64,000 nt of DNA, from assembly GCF_000400465.1 (NCBI RefSeq), contig NW_008806279.1, positions 62,001 to 126,000 of the forward strand. Reading direction: 5' to 3'. The number at the start of each line of letters is the position of its first letter. Positions within the stretch are counted from its first letter, which is position 1. Origin of the DNA: Wallemia ichthyophaga EXF-994 (lineage: Eukaryota > Basidiomycota > Wallemiomycetes > Wallemiales > Wallemiaceae). Shown in pieces: positions 34,099 through 45,441 of the stretch. The notes beneath the pieces were generated by a model, which had not been told where the DNA came from, did no database searches, and was given only the letters and a program-made list of their open reading frames with translations. Position numbers and translations under genes: made by a program.

Positions 34099-35324
34099 TC
34101 ACTTATTCGTACTTGCGACCTTCGGCCTGTCTGCGCCTGAGAAAGTGTTTGCAGTTGGCTTGAGATGGGTAGCTTGTTGTGGTTGCTTCTCACCCGTCTT
34201 CAACTCCTCCCGACTCTGCTCTTCCGCCACCAACTCACCCTCATCCTTCCACAACTGGTCCTCAAAAGCGTCATAGTCCTCGCGCGCATCGAGCCATCTC
34301 TCCTGGACATCTATATCGTGTTCACCTGGAAGTGAGCCCATAGCGGAGGTGAAGAGCGACAGTGCGCTGTCCTGTTCAGAGAGTTCGCCCTGAAACACAT
34401 ATCCACAGACTCGGTCAGTGAGTCTGACGAGCTTAGTCATGCTTTGTTTATCCTGCAGACATTCTCAGTGAGTTTATTACGCTCCATTTTCGCACTACAC
34501 ACCTCGACTGCGAGTGTCTCAAAAGACACCAATCCGAAATCTTCAACCATCTCACAAATAGCCCTATTCAAACCTTCTAAACGAGAAGTGTGTCGCTGAG
34601 TGTTAAGATAGTCGCAGATGTAATCGAGATCGTGTACCTGTGTGTAATAATCGAGGTTGAAGGCTGATGAGGGGTGTAGTGAGGAATTGTACACGTACAA
34701 AACGCACAGCACCCACGCAGATCACCGAAACGAGGAAGAGTGTCTATTTTAGACAGAACGTTGATTTGCGGTTGCTCCAAAGCCAGCATAGAACGGAGTG
34801 AGAGGAGACAAACGGCAATATATCTGCTTGGTTCAGCGAGACAATGAGCGTCGGTGAGATTGACGACTACTAGCTGATAAAGGAGTGTTAGCCTTTAAGG
34901 CAAATAACACCAAACCACGCGCACACACCCTGCAATCGAGTTGCTTCTTGAGCTTTGTGAGGATATTGGTGAGTGCGGTATGTCCCGTGGTGAGCTCGAC
35001 CTGGCCAGGCATATCAAAAACCAAGTACTCGCCCCCACACTCCTCTATACGATGTTCCAACCAATCGAAATTGACGTCAATGTATTCAAACGCAAAGAGG
35101 GTGGCACCATTAGGACCGAGGGAATGTTCCTGCATGATATCGGCCACAGTACACAGATCACGTATATCAATATCAGGTGTGTAAGGTGGCTCATCGGCAG
35201 CAGGATCGAGATTGATACGTGTTAAGGGACGGTGAAGGGCGGTGAGGAACTGAGATAAACCATCCACATATGTCGTTTTGCCTGCGCCTGGTGGACCGAT
35301 GACGATCTGACCGAATTTAGTCAT
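34099..35324 (-). CDS. GPN2: GPN-loop GTPase 2
   Basis: Four exons: 35324-34929, 34873-34717, 34663-34503, 34452-34099; 355 aa. Acts in assembly and nuclear import of RNA polymerases. Seen: P-loop GPPGAGKTTY, the GPN loop SLGPNGATLF, FDMPGQVELTTGH (G3), LVVVNLTDAHC after intron 1, NVLSKID (NKxD-like G4), LPFNLDYYTQVHDL across intron 2, and GLVSFETLAVEDKQS across intron 3. The last exon CGYVFQGEL...FTSAMGSL matches the family C-terminus. Its ATG lies 33 bp from that of the divergent THO7 gene. Confidence 0.94.
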
Positions 35325-35357
35325 GAAACAGAAGTTGGTGGTTGGAAGACAACGACC

Positions 35358-36138
35358 ATGAACCAGCCACTTCACCAATTAACTGGGATTGAAGAAGGTG
35401 AGCTATTAATTGACCAATTGAAAGAAATACAAATATTATACAGATGCTATCATTCAACATCGATTGGCTATCGACGAGAAAGGCTGGAAGCAGTTGTCTA
35501 AGCGGGTGTTCAACAGCCACAGCTTAGAGGATAACCAAAGTGCTTTACTGGAGCTACACAAGTTTAAACTGCAAATGGATAGATCGCACTTGGTAGACGC
35601 TGCCATCCAATCTCAGTCCACAGAAGCTCATTTGGAGAGAGAGAGGATGAATAGTGCGTGTTCCTCGATAATCCAACAGAACAATCAACTTGTCTACGAT
35701 CTGCACCAAGCTCAATTAGATAGACAGCGTAAAATGGAGTACGATTCCCTCGCTGCTGAGATATTCAATTACCCTTCACGCCAAGATAGTCAGCGTTCCA
35801 TAGACGCCCTTCAATCTTCCATCGACGATCTTCACCACACCAAACACTCTCAACGTAACACCTTTTCAAACAGGGCTCTTACTTTTGCTGAGATTCTCGA
35901 CGCTTGTGAGAGACTTAGAGGCGATGTTGGCGCTGAGGCTGAAGAAGGCAGACGGAGAGCTCTCGTTGAAATGGAACTCGAAGGTGAGACAGGTGAGAGA
36001 GGCGAGACAGGTGAGGCTGCTGAGGCTGCTGAGACTGGTCATCTTGCCGAGAAATCTAATCTAGACCCAAATGCCGCTGCTTTTGAGCCTGCCATATCCA
36101 AAAAGGTTGATTTAGAGGAAGGCGAGGAGAATGAGTAG
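35358..36138 (+). CDS. THO complex subunit 7-like
   Basis: Exons 35358-35397 and 35444-36138 give 244 aa. The junction gives GIEEDAIIQHRLAIDEKGWK, fitting the family's N-terminal block. Two long coiled coils follow, with MEYDSLAAEIFNYPSRQDS matching the THOC7 segment YDALAKVIQHHPDR. The C-terminus is acidic with a repeated GETGE/EAAEA run and ends in EEGEENE. THO couples transcription to mRNA export. Assignment rests on motif spacing and length. Confidence 0.78.
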
Positions 36139-36174
36139 TAGTTATATCAAGTAATTACCATGTATTATTATTCC

Positions 36175-37100
36175 TTACTTATCATCTGATATAGCTGCCT
36201 CATTCATTAATGTCTTAGCTATCACCGTGTGTATATTCCGTGAAGCACTTTCTGCAATAGACAGCGCCTGCTTATAACCCCCTAAATCGAGCATTCCTGC
36301 TTGCCATATGTGTGTTATCTGTGTTAGTGCTGGCAGAGTGCACACTGTCATCATTCCCTGTGATTCCCTGACTTCTGACGGTGTTGGATCGACAAGCAAC
36401 CTATCTGATTGAATAGCCTAGAGTGGGAGTGAGTGGATGCCACGCAAAAACATCAGAACCCACCAACGCCACTCCTACAACTAACCCATTCATTTCCAAT
36501 CCCGCGCTCGCCAACGCGCATCCAGCCGCCGTCGTAATACATCCCATCAAACCGAAATCGAGTGAATCATCCTCTAAAATGGTCACAAAGACATCGATCT
36601 GCATCTTCTCGTACTCGTCTAGTCTAAGACTGGGGAGAAGAGACTGTGTGACCTGGTTGCTGAGGTGTGTCGCGTCTAGCTCCTACCAATGTGGTTTTAG
36701 AACGGGAATCAATCAACTAAAACGCCCGCCTACTCTAACAGCATCACGTCGCACTGGCGAGCTGAACGGAGAGTGCTTTATCTCCACATTGAGCCTGCCG
36801 GTGGGAGAATACGCGGCGTTCTTTATCTGCTTCGGTCCATACACTGCGCACGCTATCTTTGTATTACCCGCCTCAAAGTAGGTGGAACCAGACGCAGAAG
36901 AAATCAAACCAGGTTTAAGGACTGTTTGAGCGTCATTCGTGGAGCTCACCGTCGCCGTCGCTGGTAAACATACAAATTGGCCTCATTTCGTCCACTTTAC
37001 GTATTTCGCGTTCGTTTTTGGTAAATTGAGGAGATTCATTAGCGTAGAATACATCAGAGGTGATCTCAGGACCATTTACTCTCCTCCTGTCGAAATTCAT
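36175..37100 (-). CDS. MTR3: RNA exosome subunit Mtr3 (RNase PH-like)
   Basis: Four exons: 37100-36974, 36921-36734, 36682-36464, 36417-36175; 258 aa. RNase PH fold ring subunit of the exosome, without catalytic activity in the family. Seen: DEMRPIFLKPGLISSASGS across intron 1, AGNTKIACAVYGPKQ, SPTGRLNVEIKHSPFSSPVR, QIDVFVTILEDDSLDFG, MGCITTAAGCALASAGLEM and SDRLLVDPTPSE. For intron 2 the donor could be GTAGGC (used here) or GTTAGA two codons earlier; both keep frame. All junctions restore family sequence. Confidence 0.9.
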
Positions 37101-37440
37101 CGAGATGGTGGTGGTAGTGGTGGGAGTGGAGGGAGAGAGAGATAGAAAAGCGGCATGTGTATTATGAGTGGTGTTAGGAACAGATCTGGTATTATTTCTG
37201 ACTATCTCTCCAAATATCTCTCACTGACATCAGCATCTACCATCGAGCTTAAAGATACCACAAGGATGGCAAGTAAAATAGCTTTGAATAATAAAACACT
37301 ATCAGCCTAATAAATATAAATTCGAATAAAATTATTTAAATTTACTCGATTTACTCGATTTACAATTTTTATCTCACCTCCCAAACCTCATCCAACCAAT
37401 TTTCGCTTCTCTTTGAGTGCAAGTCAGGAGCGTTGAAAAA
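37101..37440. promoter_or_regulatory. Divergent promoter region, MTR3 and eL42
   Basis: 340 bases between two divergent starts. It holds a purine-rich GGTGGTAGTGG stretch near 37110 and a CTCGATTTACTCGATTTAC direct repeat near 37346, followed by a pyrimidine-rich leader before the ribosomal gene. No open frame of interest is present. Confidence 0.5.
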
Positions 37441-37886
37441 ATGGTAAACATTCCAAAGACACGCCGCACCTACTGCAAGGGCAAGCAATGCCGCAAGCAC
37501 ACTCCACACAAGGTCACCCAGTACAAGAAGGGCAAGGACTCCATCTACGCTCAAGGTAAGCGTCGTTACGACAGGAAGCAATCCGGTTTCGGTGGTCAAA
37601 CCAAGCCAATCTTCCACAAGAAGGCAAAGACCACCAAGAAGGTCGTCCTCCGTCTTGAGTGCTCTGCTTGCAAGTACAAGATGCAGCTCTCTCTCAAGAG
37701 AACCAAGCACTTTGAGTTGGTAAGTTGGTCTTTATATCCGTGTGCTTTGGCTAACGCTTGTTACAGGGTGGTGAAAAGTAAGCTCTTTGTTTTTTCTCTT
37801 CTTTTTTTGCGGAGAAAATCTTCACCCGAACACTCCCGCTAACAAACTCTTACAGGAAGCAAAAGGGCGCTGCTCTCGTTTTCTAA
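37441..37886 (+). CDS. RPL42: Ribosomal protein eL42
   Basis: Exons 37441-37719, 37767-37777 (11 nt) and 37856-37886 give 106 aa. Starts [20 protein letters not shown]; has the zinc-ribbon Cys pairs (CKGKQC and CSAC) and [20 protein letters not shown]. The 11-nt micro-exon codes for GGEK, joining FEL to KQKGAALVF. Residue 56 is proline, the form known to leave yeast ribosomes sensitive to cycloheximide (Gln at this site gives resistance). It sits near the ribosomal E site. Confidence 0.97.
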
Positions 37887-38043
37887 GCTATGTCCAAGCT
37901 TTACGAAAATATTCAAGTCGTACGTTTACCTACGCAATCCTCCCAACAAGGCTCACACAACATTCCAGTTACTTCTCACTTGTGCTTAAACATGAATGAA
38001 TTCGGCATTACTTGCGTGATATGCTACTCTGTTTGCTATACAA

Positions 38044-39057
38044 TTACTCTACCGCACTCTGCTTCACTTTGGCCCTGAACCTCGACATTGCACTGCCTTT
38101 CTTTGTGGATTTGGTGGTCGTGTTGGTGGTGTTGGTGGTATTGCTGTTATTGGTATTGTTGAAGACACTGTTATCCTCACTAGCGCTGCTTCTATCAACA
38201 CCACTGACCCCAACAGATAATCCTTCGAAACCACCTATTTCATCACTCTTAGGCTCTTCTTTGTCGTTTCTCTCGTCGTTGATCCTCTCACCCTCACCAT
38301 TGTTCTCTTTCTTAGTATTCTTCCTCTCCTTGGTTGTCTCTCTCAGAATATCATCCAGGCTTTGCTCTCCACTCGCTGGATTGATTACGTCCTCAAACAC
38401 CTTGCTAAACTTGAAATTCTTGCTCCTATCCCTGTTAAACGCCTTACTCCCCTTAGCTAGCCGTCTTCTCTCTTCAGCCGTGCTTATAACTCCACCAGTA
38501 CCCACTGCATCTTCGTTAAAAAAAGAAAGCAGGCTGGTCAAGATGGTCGAAACTGATAACATTGGATTCCATGTATCCTTGTGGAAATCACTAAATGACG
38601 TGCATATGCTTGTGTTGGGCTTGAAACGTCCATTAGGCGTGTCTGTTGGCGTGTTAAGTAGGCACGTATCTACGCCTAGACAACTCACAAAACTTTATAT
38701 GTGGCGGTGAGAAAGGGTAATCTTTTGGAAACTAAGTACGTATGAGCTGGTATGTAAACTTCAAAATTCTGTCACACCTCTAAAACGCCATGAAACTCGC
38801 CATCTTTATACGGAGAATCTTCACTTCCCATGAAAACAAAGTGCCAATTCAAAATATTTGATCTGAGTGGATGTGGTTAGTGTTGCTTGATGAATAAAAC
38901 CTTCAAACACACTCTTCTGGCCTTGCGTAGGTATAAGGTGGACAGCCTTCAAGTTGCAACGTTGCGAGCTCCTTCATCAATCTCTTTCTAGCAGCAGGAC
39001 TTGCCTATGATGATTCCATTAAACATTTCAATCACCTCAAAGAATATCCCCCACCAT
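38044..39057 (-). CDS. Ubc6/UBE2J-like ubiquitin-conjugating enzyme without membrane anchor
   Basis: Five exons: 39057-39055 (ATG alone), 39004-38913, 38862-38778, 38731-38689, 38642-38044; 273 aa. UBC core: MASPAARKRLMKEL, ARPEESNILNWHFVFMGS, EFPKDYPFSPPHIKFYTPNG and NTSICTSFSDFHKDTWNP with the catalytic Cys in SIC. It matches UBC6 at 3926-4691 closely at the start and active site. Unlike that gene it ends in an Asn/Thr run and a basic tail (KKGSAMSRFRAKVKQSAVE) with no hydrophobic anchor. Intron 1 falls directly after the ATG. Each junction restores conserved UBE2J sequence. Confidence 0.88.
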
Positions 39058-39156
39058 ATTTTGCTTTAGTTGGTCTTACTCCTTCAACAAACCAACGCTA
39101 TTTTCTCATTTAAAACCTTGTTGAACGGCGGTAAGCTGAAAGAGTTACCAATCAAA

Positions 39157-41808
39157 ATGAAATATCAACTTGCAGCTGTATCCACACCTGCCAGCGATAC
39201 TCAGCAATCTATATGCCTCTTCTTCCCAAACGCAAGGTACTTGTTCGGTATTCCAGAAGCCACAACTAGAATGTGTATACAGCGTAAGCAGACTCTTAAA
39301 AAGCTAAGAGGTGCTTTCCTCTCACAGGCCACTGACGGTGGTCTCGCTGGTCTCACTATGTCTTTCGCAGACAGCTCTGGTAGTGGCACTCTTAATGTCG
39401 CTGGTCCTGAAGGTACTCTACACAGAGTAGCTGGAATGCGCTATTACAATAAAAGAGATCAGCTCAAGGTCAATGTTTTAGAAAGCTTGATTGGTGATAG
39501 ATGCGAGGATGCCCTCTACTCTGATGAATTTGTCAATGTCTACGGCGTAACTACACATTCAATCAAATCTAACGAGTCTTATTCAAGCTCGTCCCCTTCT
39601 CCATCACGCAGCCAATCACCTTCACATTCCAAGCGTAACAACATGTCTTATGAGGAGAGCGTCGAATACAAGAGGAAAATTGTCGATGAAATCTTCCCTG
39701 GCTTGCTTCCACCGAATGGCTTAGATGGATCCTCAGAAATTTCCACACCCAAGAATGGCGGAGACGCTGTGGAAGATATCCCCTCACGAAACGACGCAAA
39801 GCTTTCGAGGCGTCTTGCTAGACTCCCAGCACCCAGACATCCTCGCTCTGATGCTGCCGCTAGCTACATTGTCATGGGTAAGCCGATGAGAGGCAAGTTC
39901 AACAATGAAGTAGCCGTGCAATTGCAAGTTCCTGGTCCTCTAAGATCGAAACTTACAAGGAAAGAGACCGTCACTTTCCAGCTAAGCGATGGCTCCGAGA
40001 GGACTGTCACGCCTGAACAAGTTGTCGCTCCTGATACTCCACCGACTGTGAGTGATAATCGGTCTTATCGATCTCACTCAGACAACGCTTAGGTATTCTT
40101 TATCGTCAATGTTCCCAACAAGAAGCACATAACTACTCTCGTACAATCATCGGCATGGGAGAGACACAGACAGACCGACAAGCCACACATTCTTGTTCAT
40201 AATGTCGGTTGGGGCGTGTTGGATAGCGAGGAATATGTGCAGTGGATCAAGTCTTGGGGTCCAGATACCCACCATCTCGTCTCGTCCCCTGAATACACCG
40301 CGAACAACGTATCGCTACCATCTTCATTCCTTTCCTTGAAAAGGGCCAGTGTTTTATCGGACGCGTTCAAGGCACCTCTGTACTCGCTAGACGCGCCACG
40401 CAGCCTACCTGAGACGCTCACATCTCAAGTCAAGATAGAAGTGCTAGACAAGCACCACAAGGCAGAGCTTAATCCACCAGAGGCGCCCTCTGTGCAGCCG
40501 ACACTGATGAGCGGTCTGCCGCCAGGATTCGACATACGTCGCGAGACGACCGAGGATGAGCTGCTGAAGCAAGGTCTCAGCGAGAAGTCGTGGGACAACT
40601 ACTCCAAGGCTTGCGAAGCTGTCAAGGAGGAGGTATGTAAACTGACACCACCGGAAAGACAGGCAGGTGATGATGTAGTAGTCACCACTCTCGGCACAGG
40701 AAGTGCACTGCCGTCCAAATACCGCAATGTATCTGCAACTCTCCTCCAGACGCCGCACGGTAATATTCTCCTCGATGCTGGCGAGGGCACGTGGGGGCAG
40801 CTGGCGAGGATGTTTGGCGAGCGCTCCAGAAACACCCCGCCAAGAGATGGAGATGGAGATGACAGAGAAGATGCATGGGATGTGCTCAAGAATACTAAAG
40901 CTATCTACCTCAGCCACGTTCACGCTGATCACCACATCGGGTTGGCGAAATTGCTTCAACTGCGATCCAAAGCTGTTGGACAGGAGAACCCAGTGACTAT
41001 CATCTGCAATCACCTCATACGCACTTATCTCCTTGAGCAGAACGAATTGGAGTATCTCGGTATAGGCAGGAAGGTGAAATTTGTAGATGTGGAAGCCTTA
41101 CTATATAACCAAGACGTTGCTGTTGAAAAAGCGGGCTATCGGAAGCTCCAAGCAGATGAAGCTGCGCTCAACCTCGCAGCATTACGCCAATCGCTTAATC
41201 TCAAAGATGTAAAGACGGCGCTTGTGAAACACAGGTGTAAATGCCACGCTGGTATAATAGAAAGCAACGAGGGCTGGAAAGTGGTTTACTCGGGCGATAC
41301 GATGCCATGTGAGAACCTCGTCGAGAGCGGTAAGGACGCCACGCTGTTGATTCATGAAGCTACAATGGAAGATGGGCTCGAGGAAACTGCTGAAGCTAAA
41401 GGACATTCTACCATTGGACAGGCTATACAAATAGGCAAGGAAATGAATGCAAAGAAGGTACTGCTCACACACTTCTCACAACGTTACTCCAAACTCGCTC
41501 AGTCTTCCGAGTCACAGAACGGGACAATGGTCATTGCGCATGCTTTCGATCTGCTTAGTCTGAGAGTAGGCGATTTGTGGAAAATGTCTCATTACAACAG
41601 TCCTCTTTCCTTCCTTCTCGCACAGGAAGTCGCAGGTGAGGAGACTGAAGACGTGATCGAGGAGGAACCTGTGGAAAAGCAAGAAAAACGTAGTAAAAAG
41701 TCGAGAAAAGCTCAGAATAAGGAGAAACGTAAGCCAAATTCTCTTTTTGACACTGTACATGAGAGTAACGCGAGCGATCAGCAACAGTCCAAAAAAGCTA
41801 AAGTATAG
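39157..41808 (+). CDS. TRZ1: tRNase Z, long form
   Basis: Exons 39157-40047 and 40093-41808 give 868 aa. It removes the 3' trailer of pre-tRNA. The N-terminal half is a degenerate metallo-lactamase domain (LAGLTMSFADSSGSGTLNVA). The C-terminal half is active: TLGTGSALPSKYRNVSATLL, LDAGEGTWGQL, metal motif SHVHADHHIG, VVYSGDTMPC, LIHEATMEDG and a later GHSTIGQA His, then LLTHFSQRYSK. A lysine-rich tail follows. A Ser-rich insert lies near 39570-39620. The ATG at 39157 is the first in frame after an AT-rich leader; an upstream exon is possible. Confidence 0.94.
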
Positions 41809-41835
41809 AACTAATTATACAACATACATATATTA

Positions 41836-43134
41836 TTACAGCAGAATCTTGCGCAGCTGTGTGATTTTTACAGGCTTGAGTGTGACGGGACAGCAACTAT
41901 GTTTGTCCACATACTCGAAAATACTCTTGAAGCTGTACACGTAGCCAGTAGGTACAAGCGTTGGATTCTCGAGCGGTGATCCTGTAAGTGGATCGATGCC
42001 AAATTTGATATGTTCATCGTCGATGGTCGATTCGGGGTGTTTTGACAACTTGCCAGGTGGTGGTATTCTTGTCTTGTTCGCTTTCTTCTCCTCTTCGCGC
42101 TGTAATCGTGGCGACTGGTTGGAATACCACCACTGCAGGAACTTTAATATGAATAGCGTCACTGGCAGGGCTGTTTTGAGAGATGATAGTAGCAAACTTG
42201 GTAGCCTGCGTATAAGGGAGGTTTGTTTAGTTGATTTTTGTATATGTAGCTAGATTTAGCGTCAGTTAGGCTGTTTAGTCAAGCGACAAGACAACCTCAC
42301 CAGATCGCTCATAGTTTGACGGCGTATATCGACATTCATCCACGCCAGCCAAGGACGGTAGAAGGGCGTGGAGTTGAACATGTAGCGAACATTGTAGCTC
42401 AGCAGCGCACTCTCCAACGCGAGGTTGGCGTATGGATAAACCTTCTTGAATAATGTCTTGAATGAGTGCTGAGGGTTAGCGGAATTAGTGAGGTTGATTT
42501 GCAAAGCTTATGCACATACCTCTTGCCGTGCTTGCCTCGTCTCGTCTCTGAACAGCTCGCTCGGTTCGTTTCCACCCCAGATATCATACAACTCCTTCCC
42601 TTTGGCACGCAGATAGGGTACACCAACCTGGTGCACGTGAGATAGAGCAATTCAACGGTGCTGTATACACACCAGGAAAGCCAGCGATCCATATATCTGG
42701 CCTCTGCTAAGTTTATCGAAAGACTGGTGGTGCTTGTCAAGATACGCCGCCGATTGGCTCAATTCGAACGCCGGTCTATTGCGCCTTTTAAGGCCGTAGA
42801 AGGATTCAGTGAAAGAGGCGTCTGGTGTGTGTGAGTGGATGGCTGCAACTGGTTGGAAATGGCCTACTCTCAGTGCGCAGATAGTGCGATTCAACGACGA
42901 GCATCACCAGGGCATACAGCTCCTCATGCCGATTCACCAATCTGATCAAATAGCGTGGATAGCGTGTTGCTAATATCTGTGCTTGTCAGCCATCACTTGG
43001 TTGAGGCCACCACCACACACCGATAGGACGTATTTCACCGCCGGTTGCAGCAAATCTGTTAGCTCCTCCTGAGCAAACAACTCAAATAGCGACGGCTTTT
43101 CTGTAAATGACGAGCTTTCTAGTTGGGTGTCCAT
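41836..43134 (-). CDS. PEX12: Peroxin Pex12 with degenerate RING
   Basis: Six exons: 43134-43021, 42976-42868, 42821-42673, 42627-42520, 42468-42301, 42249-41836; 353 aa. Part of the peroxisomal RING ligase with Pex2 and Pex10. Seen: [60 protein letters not shown] across intron 2, [20 protein letters not shown] and [11 protein letters not shown]. The RING region reads [20 protein letters not shown], then [12 protein letters not shown]: the spacing is kept but most zinc-binding Cys/His are gone. All junctions keep frame and restore family sequence. The stop is 27 bp from that of convergent TRZ1. Confidence 0.9.
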
Positions 43135-43202
43135 TTATGAGAAAATAGATTACAAAGATGCATGATACAATGTCTCCTTATTTTTGTGGTGTACAAATAC
43201 CT

Positions 43203-44833
43203 TTAAACATGCCTCTTGTCAGATACATCGCTGTCAGATTGTCTCACGTCACTCTGCCTCATTGCTACTGTTGCATTGAGCCCAGTCACCGATGGATCCC
43301 TGATACTAGTATATTTCCACAAAAGGGCTCCAGCTATCGAAGCAAATGCATACGCAGCTCCCGCCTTGTACCCGATCCTGTAATTCGGTGCCTCAGACGC
43401 TGGGTAAAAGAATATATTCTGAAACGAATCAATTGCGTTGACGAGCGTGACAGCTAGACCAATGTATATTGTCCGCAACTCCGTGTTTTGCTTGCCGATT
43501 AAATCACTCATCCACGCAATAATCAATGGTCCACCGCAATTAGAGAGGTAGAGGAAAAAGTACGCGAACATCTTTAGTCCAAAGTTAGCTGGCCATGTTG
43601 ACAGGATGATCGTACCGACGAAAATGGTGAGTTGTTGGATAACAATATACCGACAGCGGCGCTGCTGTTTGTCTGACAGATAAGCCCATAGCATCATAAA
43701 CACAATCTGAAGCACATACCCGCCTATTGGTATGGATGTGAGCTGATTGTTGGTGAAACGCTTGCTACCGTCACTATTCGTGACCGACTTGAGAAATAAT
43801 GTAAACCACGTGTTTGCGTCTTGTGACCAACTCCAGAATGCATATGTAAGTGTAAATGCGTACGTTATCCAGCTAGTCACGCCCTTCCTGATCAAGATGA
43901 AAAATTGTTGGAATGTGAGTTTGATCGGTTTGCGATATCCAGTGCGTGTGAATCTCTCCTCAGCTATTTCGCGCATGTTATTCGTCATCCATATTGCATG
44001 TGAGCTTTGCAGTGCGTCGGGTATCTGATTTGTGTGAGGAAGAGAGCTCAACAGCGCGACATTGCACGTTGATAGACACTCACAAGGAAAAATCCAGAAA
44101 TTGCTATGATGACAGTGATGATGCCATTCCAAATAAACCTATAGGTTTGTCAGTCGTCGTATCGGAAAGCGTGCAAACCCACAGCCATCTCCAACCTTCC
44201 AAACCCTGCACACCATCCATACCCTCATTGATAGCTATTTGGAGACTACTAGTGAATATATTTGCTAGCGGGTACGAGGTCCCGAATATGCTGAGTCGTT
44301 TAGCGAGTTCTTTGGATTTGTACCAGTAGACGATCAGAGACATAAGACCGGCATAGCTGCTGGCTTCACATAGACCGATCAAGAAACGCAGTCCGTAGAT
44401 AGTTTTGGCGTCGTTGGCTACAGCTATCAAAGCTGTAGCTATACCCCATATCAACTCGAGACCAGGGATCCAGTAAGACACTCGGATGATACTCGATGCT
44501 AGCACAGCTTCTGATATCGGTATGAACACACTATAGCCTATTCTGTAGAAGGTGTTGAAGTAGTTGAGCTCGTTTCCGTATAAACTGGGTGAAGATGTGA
44601 GATTATGGCGGGGTGAAAGTTAGGCGTAGGCATCAAAACCATACTCACCCAAGATCCTCTTTCATACCATTGACATATGCCGTCTTGTAATTTGACGAAT
44701 CAATTTGCTTGCATAGATAGCTTAGATAAGCCCAAGTGAGGAAATACACGTCGAGGCGAGTAACGAAAGCCCTGTTCTGCTTTTTCCATGCCTTCTCGCT
44801 TTCAATTGAGCTTTGCCCTGTCTCAAGCTGCAT
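43203..44833 (-). CDS. MFS transporter, anion:cation symporter family (Liz1/Fen2/Dal5-like)
   Basis: Four exons: 44833-44649, 44584-44183, 44138-44084, 44024-43203; 487 aa. About twelve membrane helices. Family sequence: KQIDSSNYKTAYVNGMKEDL, GLYGNELNYFNTFYRIGYSV across intron 1, RFLIGLCEASSYAGLMSLIV, GWRWLFIWNGIITVIIAISG across intron 2, and LTSIPIGGYVLQIVFMMLWA. Relatives take up pantothenate, biotin, nicotinate or allantoate; the substrate here is open. The ATG at 44833 is the only in-frame one, but the frame stays open upstream without an ATG, so a 5' exon is possible. Confidence 0.87.
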
Positions 44834-45441
44834 GACCGTCCTCGCTACCAAGGAGGGCCTACTAAGTGGAACTGCAGACGGAGTCCGAGATAACGGTGGT
44901 ACAAGTCCGAGATATCTGGTAGTTGCGTAGAGTGTTGATTATTGATTAGGTTGCTCATATTCTTGGACGCTCGTTAGTCACGATAACAGCGATGAATCCA
45001 CTGACACACCCAAATTTAGATTCAGCGATATTCTAATATGAAAACAGATAAAACAACAAACTTCGAAAACATTTAAGCCATAAACAAATTCTACTCATAA
45101 TAATCCACAAGTCGCTTCCAAACGATAAGCAGGTGAAAGTTTTGACAAGATTCTTGTAATATATAAAAGTATATGGTCTGATGCGCATTAATTTGCTGAG
45201 TAGTATGGTACCCCTGATGCACAAATTTAATCTTAATTTGCATAATTTATTCAATTTCGAAGCCCCGGCTCAACTCACCCGCGCATTGCGCTACAACATC
45301 GAAATTGAATTTCGTCGAGGCGCGCATCAATTTAGTGCAGGATCAATTCGAACAACTGGTGATTTGATCATTTTGAATTTTTTTTTGAAATACTCGCCTC
45401 GACTCACATCCTCTCTTCATCTTGTCCACCCAACATCTGAA
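44834..45441. promoter_or_regulatory. Intergenic region between MFS gene and histone H3
   Basis: 608 bases between divergent starts. The left half has no feature I can name. Before H3 there are AT-rich tracts and an AATTTAATCTTAATTTGCAT-like stretch near 45220. No H4 or other histone gene is divergently paired here. ORFs in it start at arbitrary codons and look random. Confidence 0.4.
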
